Below, piece by piece: positions 22,191 through 32,955 of a stretch of 64,000 bases of DNA (the stretch's first letter is position 1; the number at the start of each line of letters is the position of its first letter). A program made the translations under genes and the position numbers. The stretch lies in assembly GCA_000469685.2 (NCBI GenBank), contig LS997567.1, positions 33,139,831-33,203,830 on the forward strand, given 5' to 3'. Source of the DNA: Haemonchus contortus. Lineage: Eukaryota > Nematoda > Chromadorea > Rhabditida > Trichostrongylidae. The notes beneath the pieces are model-generated. The model ran no database searches and had not been told where the DNA came from. It was given only the letters and a program-made list of their open reading frames with translations.

Positions 22191-23356
22191 GGCCTCGGCG
22201 GCTTCGTCCATGACTGCTGCTCTTCTCTCTTTCAAATCTTCCTTTATCGCTTCTCTGCATAGCTTCGCAAGTTCGGACGTTTGTTGATAATTGCCTGTAG
22301 CTCGCGCGATTCCACGCTGACGTATCAGCTCGAGAGTCTTCGAGGAGAGTCGTCTCTTGGCTTCTTGTAGACTCTCTGCTTTCGTAGCACTATCGTGAAG
22401 ATGTTCGACGAGCCGGTTGTATTCTTCGTCGATGTTGTCGATGACGGAATCCTCCCACTTACTCGCAAGGGAAGCGAAGTGGTCCCAGTTGATGGAGGTC
22501 TTGGGGCTTCGTTTCCGAAACTTCATAGCTCTCTCCCCACGCACTGAGAAGCGGAATCTAGCGCGGAGGAGACGATGGTCCGATCCCGTGTAGAACTTCG
22601 GAACAACAGCGACGTCAGTCAGGCAAAACCTTCGATTGAAGATGATGTGGTCTATTTCATTATGGAACTGTCCACCAGGTGACTCCCATGTCCATCGTAA
22701 ATGAGAGGGCTTCTGGAACTGCGAGTTACCATGGATGGTGTGGGTCGTCATGATAAACTCGGACAGCCTTTCACCCTGCTCATTCCATTCCATTCCGTGA
22801 GTACCGATGAGGAGCTCTCCGGCCGTTCTTCTGGGCCCAATCTTGGCGTCAAAATCACCGACGATGACCTTCAAGAAATTTGGTCTTCTCTGTAGAGCCT
22901 CTCCAGATCCACATAAAACGTTTCCAACTTCTCTTCTTCGTAGCTAGATGTTGGTGCGTAAGCAACGAAGATGGTTAGAGCTGGGATTGAGCCACATCTT
23001 CTTAATCGCAAACGTCCGATTCGGGTTGTTAAGCTTTCATACGAATCGATGTTCATGGCCAAGTGCGTGTTGACGAGGACACCTACGCCGCCGACGCCTC
23101 TACTGTCGCATGTTCCAAGGAACAGTTCTTCTCCAGTCTCAAACACAGCGTGCAGCGGGCGATGCCTTCTCGTCTCGGTCAGTCCGATGACGTCGTACTT
23201 GATCTTCCTAGCTTGCATCATCAGGTCTTCTATACACGCTTCCGATGCAAGCGTCCGTGCGTTGAAAGTACAGATCGCCATCTTAGTCCTTCTCCTTTTG
23301 GGCAGCCTGTTTTGGCCCTGAGATTTTAGCGGCCTCTCCCGAGCGGTCCTACCCAA
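22190..23356 (-). pseudogene. RTE AP-type endonuclease domain
   Basis: Starts with the methionine upstream of AICTFNARTL (the N-terminal metal-binding Asn of AP endonucleases), then GLTETRRH (active-site Glu), VAYAPT, VGDFDAKIG and a final GSDHRLL (catalytic Asp-His). The frame shifts once near 22,872 between the first and second halves. This domain nicks target DNA to prime reverse transcription. Confidence 0.85.
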
Positions 23357-23868
23357 CGCTGCCGTATTGGGGGCTCCCTCAGGTTCAGGGGAATGAGGCC
23401 CATTTCTATTACTGTTTTTGGCGTGAAAATACCCAACGTGCAGCTTGCCAGGCTCTGACGTGGGGGCTATTGACTCCGGGGGCTTGCCAGGCTATCCCGA
23501 AGTGGACAAGGGGCTTTGTTTTTGGAGGCGGCCCCGAATCGCCTCTCAAATATACTTCCCAGCGTGACTTGTTCGTCACCCGAATGCAAGCTTTTGGCCG
23601 AGTCGATGGGCAGGATACCAACTGCACCCACAGACTCTCCACACACGTATGCGTGGATCGCCTGCGAAGAACAGAGGGTATATCGATCCAGCACAGCAGA
23701 ATCAAGGAATCCATCCCCTGAATCCACCTGCGTCTCTGGGAAGTACCGGTGACTTTTGGTCGGCGATTAACTCCCCTATCCGCCACCTGGGGACGCCCTA
23801 CGTAGCCTCGTCACTAACCGGCTGGGATCCTTCAGTGAGAGAGAACCCTCAGTGAAGGAGATCCGTAG
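23357..23868 (-). other. RTE 5' region with a possible small ORF
   Basis: About 510 bp before the endonuclease. An open frame (23,409-23,786, 125 aa) covers most of it, but no domain is recognised. It could be a leader/promoter region or an ORF1-like frame. Confidence 0.45.
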
Positions 23869-23879
23869 ACGTTCTCATC

Positions 23880-26510
23880 ATCAACGAATATTTCTGCATA
23901 CGGAGTTATAAGGGGTAGCGTGTACTGTGTGTGATCACGTAGTTTGCGAATACCATCGTCAGGACATTGGCAGCTGTGCACAGAATTTCCGCAATTGCAC
24001 CGTATTTGATTTGTGCACGTTGAAAAATCGTTGAGCGCTTGAGTATGGTTGCTGCATTTGACAGGGATTTGGAAATTGGGTGGTAATATATATGATCTGT
24101 TATTGCACAGTGCAAAGCGTTTGTTTGCGAGGTAATGCGATGGTTTTTGAACCAATAGTAGTGTGAAGTTGAAACTATCCAGTTTTTCGGTAATGTAGGG
24201 CCTGAATGAGTGCACAGTCTTTCGAGTGTGATTTGTTAATGTGATTTCAACTTCACGCGTTACGGTAGGAGTCCAGTGGGGACATTGAATTATTTCAAAG
24301 ACTCGCTGGGATATGGGTTTGTGGACTATCCTGTAAAACCAGCAGGCTGGTAACGATAAACCACATCCGCATAGTATTCCGCCACAGCTGTTCATGCCCC
24401 CGGAATATCCAGGGTATTTTGCTACGCGCCTGAGTTCCGAAATAGTTTCATTTGGACTTATCGTTTCACATTTATCAGTGGTGCATGATCCCGCTAGGGC
24501 GCATCTTTTCACCTGATATATTTGCAGTTTTGTAGGTCTTGAGAAATATTCGGTATTCTTCGTACATTTGAAGTTTACAGCCTTCTTAGTGATTTTTGCT
24601 AATCCTACAGTCTTATTCGAATGTACTATTTCTATGCATAGCTCGGACTGTAGCTTGTTGAACAATAGCTCCCGACTATATCCAAGATGGCAGTGATTCA
24701 GTACATTGCATACTTGTTCGGCTGAGTGTCGCATGAATGCATGTTGGCACGCGTCAATGGGCGAAATCACAAACAATAACGTGCACACCACCATGAGTGT
24801 TGAGCCTGGTAATGGTGCTAGTTCAAAGCTGGTAGTTGGGGCAGTTGGTTCACTGCGTTCCACCTTGTCGGGGTTTAGGGCATTCGATTCAGTCTCCCTT
24901 TTAATTTTGATTAGTGCCCACGCGATCCCCATAAGGACGGCGATGATCAAGTAAATCAATATAGCCGATGTAGCTATCGCTCCAACTGGCCAACAATGTG
25001 GATTTCCCAGTAAGCTTTTTGACAAGAAGTACTGGTGGTCACAAAATTTTGGCCTATCACATGTCTTTGATTGTTCGTGTACTACTTCATTTTTGAGAGT
25101 TCGTAGTCGCACGTTCACTCCCTGTTCGGTAGGCAAGATAGGTAAAACGTACCCGGTTGTTCGGGTTGTGTTGTTTGAAGGTTGCCACTCGGTGCCAATG
25201 CAAACCTCAAACCAGCCGTTCATTGGTGGTATATGAACACTTCCTTCTGCGCATGAAATTATGGATGAGTTTTGGCTTGCCAGGGACGTGGAAGCCAAGG
25301 CCAGAACTGTGAGGAACAGTAGTGCTGGTTTTGACGGAAAAGACGTTTTAGAGAGTTGTACACTGCTTTCCATACTTCTGAAGAAGTCATAGGCTCGCGT
25401 TTTTGAATTGCGAGGTAACACCCTTCTTGTAGTGTCCTTATCCTCATAGTGTTCGTCTGGGATCGCGGTTCCAGAGTTGCTGCTTTCCTCCATACCGCTA
25501 GCGATATGTTCTTTTGCTTCACTACGAATTTCTAAGGGATAGATTTTATTCAGAGGTCTGTGAATGATGTTTTGATTTGGCATGAGTATCTTCGCCGATC
25601 TAATCAGACCATCGGACGGGCTAACGATTTCTGTGATTTTTCCGTAAGGCCAATTTCCTCTAGGGACTAAGTCCTGCTCAATCAATACTACCTCACCGAC
25701 CTCAGGGCAAGATCGCTGCAGATGTCTAGGTTGTTTGAGCTGTTGTTTTTGCATCTCCCTCAGACTTACTAGATATCCTGATTTCCAGCACTCCCAAAAC
25801 TTGTTTGCTAGAGTCTCAGAGAAACGGATCGCTTCCATGGCTTGTTTTCTAGATTGGATAAACTCTGGATCATACGTAGGATCATCATTGTTTGTACAGT
25901 TTTCCGCTTCAGGGAGAGAAAATTTAAGATTTCCTTGTAAAAAATCGATAGGACGAAGAGGAATTTCTGTCATGTCTTCTAAGTTCAATTTTGTGAGTGG
26001 TCTCGTGTTCAGAATGGCCTCGATTCTTGTAAGAACTGTCGACATTTCTACGAAAGTTAGTCTTTTTCGTCTTATGGATTTGTTTAGCGCCTTTTTAACT
26101 GAGGCTACTAATCTTTCCCATACGCCACCCATACAAGGCGCGGCTGGTGGGTTGAATAACCATCTTATTCGATTTGAAGCGCAGTAAGACATCAAAGAAT
26201 GCCCTGTTAGTGCACTATTTTCAAACATGGTAGATATAATCTGCTCGCCATGTTTAAAACTTGTTCCACAATCTGTCCGAATAATCCTTAGAACGCCTAT
26301 CCTCGATATGAAGCGGATGAAGCTATTCAAAAATGCACCCGTTGACAAGCTTTCTACCGATTCAAGGTGAACTGCACGTGATGTGAGGCATGTGTACAAA
26401 CTCACGTACATTTTATCTTGAGTTTTTGATGTGAATGGCCCCATAAAGTCACATCCCGTGTTTTCGAACGGTTTCGACGCGATGACTCGGTCTCTGGGTA
26501 AACTTGGCAT
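23880..26510 (-). CDS. BEL A integrase core to envelope, continuous frame (about 880 codons)
   Basis: The frame begins inside integrase: catalytic residues are D21 (in GCDFMGPF), D80 (in RTDCGTSF) and E132 (in GVWERL), all present. Next comes the BEL-type integrase C-terminal domain (to about residue 340) and then the envelope. The envelope has a signal-like segment and short Cys-containing ectodomain (about 390-470), a membrane segment (about 505-530), a second signal-like segment and ACQH cleavage region (about 570), and a Cys-rich class II fusion-like domain with a PGYSG..SCGG.LCGCG core and FYR. This resembles phlebovirus Gc (G2). The RTE insertion at 23,869 cuts the frame before its anchor. 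Confidence 0.85.
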
Positions 26511-26534
26511 TTCTGGAGCACCTAATGGTAGTCC

Positions 26535-26765
26535 TCAGTATCTTTTGCATATTGTGCAGCTCTTGAGATATTTCTTGAAAGCGTCTGAGGGACGCGGTAT
26601 CCAGAATCGTTGTCGAGCGATTGTTAGTGTATGCTCTTTTCCACAATGTGCATTTTCTTTGTGGATTTGCTGTACAATCAAGCGAATGAGCTCTGATTTT
26701 GTAGGAATATACATAGATAGGTGATTTGGGGTCACGAGGGATCGCTGCATTTTGTAGACGCGATT
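26535..26765 (-). pseudogene. BEL A integrase zinc-binding (HHCC) domain
   Basis: The minus-strand frame carries H-x3-H (IHKENAHCGKEHTL region) and C-x2-C (SCTICKRY), the N-terminal zinc domain of integrase. A stop/frameshift near 26,520 separates it from the core, and the foldback at 26,766 separates it from RNase H. Confidence 0.75.
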
Positions 26766-27051
26766 GGCTGCTTTCATAGTCCGCCGGCCGGCGCGCGTGC
26801 CGGCGAGCGTGCCGGCGGAGGCAGTGCTAGCGGGGAGGAGGGAGGCAGACAGTGTAAGGCAAACAGTCCACGCCCCTTTGAAGGTTGTTTGTTTTCAACC
26901 CCTCGAAGGGGCGTGGACTGTTTGCCTATCTGTCTGCCTCCCTCCTCCCCGCTAGCACTGCCTCCGCCGGCACGCTCGCCGGCACGCCGGCACGCCGGCC
27001 GGCCGCGCGCCGGCCGGCCGGCCGGCCGGCCGGCGGACTATGAAAGCAGCC
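26766..27051. mobile_element. GC-rich foldback element, 286 bp, ATT target
   Basis: Almost a perfect palindrome. The ends are GGCTGCTTTCATAGTCCGCC and its complement; the inner part alternates GCCGGC runs and a GTGGACTGTTTGCC-type block around a short loop near 26,890. ATT flanks both ends (26,763-26,765 and 27,052-27,054). The insertion splits the BEL A integrase N-terminus. It shares its first 17 bases (two mismatches) with the element at 46,695-47,139. Confidence 0.75.
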
Positions 27052-27054
27052 ATT

Positions 27055-27767
27055 GGTGCCTAATTATGCCATTTTTGTCTCGAATAAGATTTTTGTCAGG
27101 AAATCGTTTTTGCAACGCTTTGATATCCTCGTGTCGTTGTTCTTGAAGGAGAACAATTTGTTCTGACATTTCGGTGTCTATGGACGAAATTTCTCTGGTT
27201 GAGCTGAATTTCGAGACGATTAATAACTCGATCTTTGTGCGACGGTTCTTATTCGTGAGTGAAGCCCAGTTCAATAGTGTTTTATTAACTATGGCAACTA
27301 CTCGATGCACCTTCTGCAAGCTCGAAAACCTTGTCAGATCGAAGAGTTGAGGCGAATTTTCGCTGGTTTCTGCTGAGATGTTTATTTTTGGCGTAACTTC
27401 TGAGAGTATCTCGGTGATATACTCTATAGATTTTATTGGCCATGTGGTAGGATTTGCTTCGAGCCATTTGGGACCGCGAATCCAGTCGCTATTGTTAATA
27501 TTTTTGGCACTTAAACCTCTTGTCCCGGCGTCCGCAGGGTTATGAGAGGTAATCACGTGAAAGAATGATAGGAAAATTCCGTCTGCTTCTATAGCTGTTT
27601 TTACTTGAAGGATTCTCTCGTGTATTAGCGACGAAATTCGGCAATTTTTTAGTAAACGTCAACCACCATAATGCGATTTCACTGTCTGTTACAATAGATA
27701 TCGCATCGATTGTAATATTTGACTTTCCAATGTTTGAAACAACTGATTTGGTAAGGCGCATTGCCAT
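27055..27767 (-). pseudogene. BEL A RNase H end and integrase linker
   Basis: The frames include TDSEIALWWL (RNase H catalytic segment) and HNPADAGTRG, typical of the BEL/Pao RNase H to integrase transition. There is one frame change near 27,545. The upstream part of RNase H is displaced beyond the Mutator-like MITE to 28,958. Confidence 0.75.
27759..27767. repeat. 9-bp target duplication of the Mutator-like MITE (CATTGCCAT)
   Basis: Identical 9-mer at 28,949-28,957. Nine bp is characteristic of Mutator-superfamily insertions. Confidence 0.85.
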
Positions 27768-28948
27768 GGGTGTGCGAACGAATTTTCGATCGCACTTAAT
27801 CAAGCTCGCCTCGCACCTAGGTGCGAAGTGACCTTAAACAGGTGCGAAGACTCGCTATAATTATGCTGCCCACACTCGCTATTAATCGAGTTAAAACTTT
27901 CAACTAAAGAGGGCAATGACAGTTTAAAAAATAGAGTTTCTCTTTAAAAAATGAGTTTTTTGAAAGGAAAAATCCAATATCAATTCCAACTATTTTGAGA
28001 GTTTTATTTCCACGCATAATAAATAAGTTCAACATATTTTATTTCATGTTCCTGGAAAATGGATAAGACACTTCAATTTACTTCTTTTCTCGTATTTTCG
28101 TTTATTTGCGATATCAAACAACCTTTACAGAAACGATGTAGTTCTCTAGAGTTGTTTAATATTGGGACTACACTTCACTGATAGGTCATCGAACACCCCA
28201 CGGCTCACCATTCAGGCCGTATCACAGACGTTACCATGTATGACTAGAGACGCACTGTACTGTTTCGATGATTTTACAGGGTGTCCTCCCGCTTCAAACT
28301 ATTTGAGGGTGCGCGGTCCATGTGCCCTCTTCCTACTTTGTCCGAAGTTTTCACTTTTGCTCCGGAAGCTTCAGCAGTACAAAATAATTTTTTTGGAAGT
28401 TCTGCGTCTACACAGCCTCTCCGAATGCAGCGGGACCCCGTAGCACAATAATCGCTCTACACGTTTCCTGCACCCCCACAGTCTTCTCCTAAGTTCGATG
28501 ACCTTCAACAGCAAGGAGCAAGCCGTCAGCAAATACAAGAATTTTGTATAAAGATTCCCAGATTCTGGATCGTAACAAACAAAACTATCTGAGTTTCTAA
28601 TTATAAATTCAGGTTTTATTTTGGGTACTCTCACTACTAAGGAATTAAACCGTTTCCTCCCATATCCCAGAAACTTTAGTCACAAAATATATTGACATAA
28701 TATGCGTGGGAATAGCACCTCTCAAAACCGTTGGAATAGATATTGGAACTTTCTCTTAAGAAAACTTTTTTTAGAAACTAGACTTTTTTAACTGTAATTA
28801 TCCTCTTTAGTTGACAAGTTTTAACTAGATTAGTAGCGTTTGCGGGCAGCATAATTACCGCTTCGTCTTCGCACCTAATTAAGATCACTTCGCACCTAAG
28901 TGCGAGGCGAGCTTGATTAGGTGCGATCGAAAATTCGTTCCCGTACCC
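27768..28948. mobile_element. Mutator-like MITE (1,181 bp)
   Basis: Long inverted ends (about 200 bp) begin GGG..GCGAACGAATTTTCGA and contain TCGCACCTAGGTGCGA-type palindromes and AATTATGCTGCCC. A perfect 9-bp duplication (CATTGCCAT) flanks it. No transposase frame is present, so it would depend on an autonomous partner. It interrupts BEL A RNase H. A relative is at 62,175-63,241 and a single terminus lies at 57,317-57,395. Confidence 0.85.
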
Positions 28949-28957
28949 CATTGCCAT

Positions 28958-29605
28958 TAGTAATCCGATAAGTTCTAACCTTGGAATTGTTTGTTGACTT
29001 TTCCTTGGTGTTAATCGTGTTTTTCCGCTAATTAGGCTTGATACTGACCTCGTGAGGACGTTTTGCCCGTAGATACAGGTCGCGATTGCTGCGTTACTGG
29101 CATCGGCAAATGCCCACAGGCGTACCTTCGCACCTGAGATAGGGGTGAAATGTCGCGGTAGTGATATGACTGCTCCATTGACGACGTTGCTTAATTGATT
29201 CCACTATTTTAACGTTTTCGAATCAAGGTTCGCTTTCCAGTCGACTCCGGAGTCGAATATTTCTCTCATTATTGCTTTTAAGTGCACTAGTAGAGGACCT
29301 GCTAATCCTATAGGATCGTAAACAGAGTTAATTTGGCTAACAACGTCTTTTTTAGTAATGTTGTTAAACTTTTGGAAATTTGTAGTGACTTGAAAGGTGT
29401 CATTTTCGAGTTCGTACTCAACACCCAAGATCTTTATGCAATCTGATTCGAGTCTGTCCTCTTCTGGAATTTGCTGATTCACTTCTTTAGAAGTTGAGAT
29501 GTACTCTCTAAGGTTCATACCAATTTGAGCAAATAGTTGTTTGGACTCCCGGTATTTTTGTAACGCTTCTTCTATTGATTCGGCCTGCAGCAGTATGTTG
29601 TCAAC
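28958..29605 (-). pseudogene. BEL A reverse transcriptase thumb and RNase H start
   Basis: Includes the reverse-transcriptase catalytic VDN (29,597-29,605), a downstream frame at 29,204-29,518 with QINSVYDPIGLAGPL (a strong BEL/Pao motif), and the RNase H start up to the MITE. The Tyr codon before VDN has become TAA (29,606-29,608). Confidence 0.75.
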
Positions 29606-30397
29606 TTACAAGTTACGAGCGATTTCATTGGCTAGCTCGGTATTTTGGCTGTTCAGAAATGCAGAGAGAGCCATGTTCAGAACACTAGGAGAGGCCGTTA
29701 CTCCAAATGGGAGTCTCTTGAAGCGGTACTGAACAATGTTCTCTCTGGTAGGGGGCAGGTCTACGTTTTTCAGCCATAAAAAACGACACAAGTCTTCGTG
29801 GGATTTTAGCAGGCGGATTTGAGTGAAAGCCGCCTTTATGTCGCACATAAGAATGATTTTGCTGCTTCGAAATGACAGCAAAATATCATGTATTTTGTTT
29901 ACAAATGCTTCTCCTTTATGGATCACATCGTTCAAAGAGAGTTTCCCTTTCCTTCTAGAAGATGCGTCGAATACTATTCGCAAAGGTGTCTTTTTTGTTG
30001 GTTTCCATACCCCAGAATGAGGCATATAGTATGTCCCCACAGCGTCCTTTTCGGAGGAGCTGAAGGTTTCTGTCATTCCGTCATGGTGGTATTTGTGAAG
30101 TATTTTGCAGTACCACAAACGTTGTTCTGGGTGTTGCAATAGAGAGTTTTGAGTCGATTCTAGTCTTCGAATCGCTATGGAGTAGTTGTCTTCTAGTTCG
30201 GTTACTTTCAGTGGGAATGGAGCCGTTATATGGCCATTGTCGAAAGATATTTTCTTCGAGTAACTTTCTAGATATCTGTAGACTTTTTCGTCTGACTGGA
30301 ATTCTTCACTTGAAATTCCAGGTCCTTCTAATTCGAACATCTTTTGGAGCAGTTCTTTTTCACTTGGTTCGATAACTGCCGTCAGGCCGTAGCACAC
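29606..30397 (-). pseudogene. BEL A reverse transcriptase (fingers/palm)
   Basis: A 263-codon stretch with YYMPHSGVWKP, LRIVFDASS, ILMCDIKAAF (first catalytic Asp) and FKRLPFGVTASPSVLN, all hallmarks of the Pao/BEL reverse transcriptase. It ends at an in-frame stop exactly at the catalytic YVD position. It would copy genomic RNA to DNA from the tRNA primer in the particle. Confidence 0.85.
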
Positions 30398-30960
30398 TGG
30401 GCTTCTGTGATCTCTTCAGAAATAGCTCCTTTGCCGTATATAGTAGGTCCAAAGATCGTATTTGATATGTGTAGCCCCGTAGGAGTTCTCACGCCGTGAT
30501 TTGGACTTGTCACTAGTCCATGAAAATAGTCTAGTCCGACGAGGACGTGCGGAATTTGATGTTCACCGCGAATTTTTGAGTTGGCGAGACATATCTTGTT
30601 TGTTTTCATGAATGTTATGTCGGATGGTGCCAGCCTGACGCTAGGGAATCCGTTGGTCAAGAATGGCTTGGTTTGGCTGTTAGTTCCATTTCCTCACCGA
30701 AAGCCGTGCCAATTTTGATGCGTACGGTGTGGCGTTCGAATTTTTCGATATGCCCACCAATGCCAGACATTGTGCATATTTCTGTTGTTTGCCTAGGAAG
30801 TCCTAGACTTGTGGCCAGCGACTCTCGGATTACTGTCCTTTGTGCTCCAAAGTCGAAGAAAAAGAGCACCTTTTCATACTCGTCTTTCCTATGATTCCAT
30901 ATGTTACCCTCAGCTGTCATTAAAATCAGCCGGGAAGAGACGGATTTATCCTTTTGCTTG
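30398..30960 (-). pseudogene. BEL A aspartic protease and following domain
   Basis: The protease active site reads D-F-G (30,846-30,854) where family members have D-T/S-G; the BEL B copy has D-T-G (40,718-40,726). The next segment (30,382-30,660, another frame) contains IPHVLVGLDYF and ISNTIFGPTIYG, typical of the region between protease and reverse transcriptase. One frame change occurs near 30,658. Confidence 0.75.
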
Positions 30961-31164
30961 TTTTCAGCCCATGTTTGGGTGTTGTTCGCAAATCTCCTGT
31001 TTTCATTACGGTTCTCCGTATTTCTTTGACCATTTGGTCTATGATGGTTTTGTCCGCTCTGACTAGGTCTTTGTGGCGGATTCCACGGTCTATTTGGATT
31101 TCTTCCAGTGTTTCTACTGGTATCTGTGTCATTTCTATAACATACATTTACGTGGTGTTTTTGT

Positions 31165-31340
31165 CCACATTGTATGCAGTCCGGTTTCTGACAATCGAAA
31201 CTGTTGTGGTTCGATGAGCAACATTTCCAACACCTATTTTAGTCTTTGAGGAACTTTCTACGGATTGCTTTGTCTACTACTGATCTGCATGTCATTGACA
31301 AATGGCCGTCTTTCTGGCAGAACAGACACCCTTCATTATA
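31165..31340 (-). pseudogene. BEL A Gag zinc knuckles
   Basis: CLFC...H....C, then RCWKC....H....C, DCIQC....HH...C: the three-part Cys/His nucleocapsid region of BEL/Pao Gag. A stop lies between the first and second part. This layout is the model for the accessory frame at 18,993-19,382. Confidence 0.7.
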
Positions 31341-31444
31341 ATTTGGTCGCGCATTGATTTACTTATCCTTTGGAGTGCTGACCTTGCTGTTGATTTTATG
31401 GCCGAGTCTGTTTTCGACGTAGGCTTTGGCGGTAATCTCTTTCT

Positions 31445-32452
31445 TTAATTGACCCATGAGGCCCTCGATTGCTTGATTGCATTGCGTCTGGCTCGTATGA
31501 GCACAGACTTGACAACCTCCTGTGGGAATTTGGTTAGAATGGTTTCTGACCACATTGGGTCACAAGTATTTCGGACATCATAACCAGCGGAGACCATCTG
31601 GTTGATTAAAACCTGTATTTGTTCAAATGTATGTAGGCAGCTACCAGCAAAATTAGTTGCTCCCTTCATACCCACAAGTTTCTGAACAATTTGCGATCTG
31701 TTGGTCGAATAATCGCAATAGGTTTCTTTCAAAGTTTTGATTATCCAGCCATAATATCGAGGTGAGGGTTGGATTCCCTGGATGGCTGATTTTGCTCTCC
31801 CTCTAAGACTTTCCTTGAGGAGAATGATCTTTTCAATGGCATCCAGCTCTTCGTTTTTATGCACTAGCGTCTCAAAGATCGCCCAGTATTCGGGAAATTC
31901 CTCCGGCTTACCAAAAAATTTGGGCAAGGATTCCTGTGGAGGCTTAATCGAACGCCGTAGTGGACTACTCATTGGATTTTGGCGAGATTCTCTTTCATTA
32001 TGATCAGTGGAAAGTGAATTATGGCCATTTATCTCGTTGGGATGGGAGTTGTGCTCCGAATCTTCCTCTTGACCGTTTTGGAATTCCGATTCGAGCGGTG
32101 TTTGCTCTGTTCTGCTGGAGGTTCGAGTGATGTAACCAAGTTTTATGCCTATTCTGTTAAACGCGCATCTCGATTCGTCTATTCTAGCTGTAAGCATAAA
32201 TATCAGATCGCTTGCGTCAGCAATTGCTTGTTGTAACTGAGACTCTTCTTCAATTTGCTCCACTTCAACCATTATATCTTTTTTCTCCGACTTATTTTTG
32301 GCATTCTTGTACTCGTCTCTGATTTCGCTGTATAATTTTTGAAGGTTCTCTCTACCCTCCCTGATTTGTCTAATACCGCTTTCCAACAGCGCCACAGTGG
32401 AACGACATTTATCGTAATTTTCCTCGTCTGCGGTCGTGTATTCTATTGTCAC
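31445..32452 (-). pseudogene. BEL A Gag (N-terminal and capsid-like part)
   Basis: 335 open codons. The first 100 residues are helical and charged. The rest contains LPKFFGKPEEFPEYWAIFET and LLKESLRGRAKSAIQGI, the conserved Gag domain of BEL/Pao elements. The frame is lost near 31,490 (the sequence continues in another frame as IEGLMGQLKKEITAKAYVE). It would form the particle. Confidence 0.85.
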
Positions 32453-32939
32453 GGTATAACCCTTGTAACGGGCTGCCAGGTTTTGTTAGCGTCGTTGCGC
32501 TCAGTACTATGGGTGTCTTATAGAAATGCAGAGCCATTATTGATCGTCTGAATTTCTTAAAATTTTGACACACACAACTTCTAGCCTTAGGTTCCTTTTT
32601 ACGGAGGCTACTTGTTCAGTGTGAACGTAGTTTTGCTTTTTTATTCGCAAAAAGGTAGCTCCAGGTAATTAATACGGGAACGCTTCCTTTCTTCTCCGAG
32701 TTGGAGGTAGTTCGCTTATTTTTCGCGAAAGAGCTGGCTCCAGGTAATGGATACGGGAGCACTTTCTATCTTCTCCTTAAACTCAGGAGGGAACGATCTG
32801 ATTTGATCTAGCGGTGGTGAAAGTACCGCTTCAAATATGCTCTTGTTACGAGCAGTTGCTTCTCTAGAGGTCCAAGATTTTACTCTCAGACGCACTGGAG
32901 AAAGTAGAAGAAAGGAAGCGAGAAGAAAAACTAACTTTT

Positions 32940-32952
32940 GGCCGATGCACCA
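32940..32952 (-). promoter_or_regulatory. BEL A primer-binding site (tRNA-Gly type)
   Basis: Three bases inside the 5' LTR the element strand reads TGGTGCATCGGCC, complementary to a 3' tRNA end ...GGCCGATGCACCA, which is that of eukaryotic tRNA-Gly. BEL B has the same 12-base core. Confidence 0.75.
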
Positions 32953-32955
32953 AAA

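Larger units (their letters stand above)
20438..23868 (-). mobile_element. RTE-type non-LTR retrotransposon, near full length (3,431 bp)
   Basis: Minus-strand LINE inserted in the BEL A envelope gene with a perfect 12-bp target duplication. It has a 5' region (23,357-23,868), an AP endonuclease, a reverse transcriptase with FADD at 21,253-21,264, and a very short 3' tail: the stop at 20,444-20,446 is followed only by about 6 bases before the duplication. Size and one-polyprotein design match the RTE clade. Three single-step frameshifts (about 22,872, 22,185 and 20,615) inactivate it, but otherwise it is well kept, so it is young. Confidence 0.9.
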
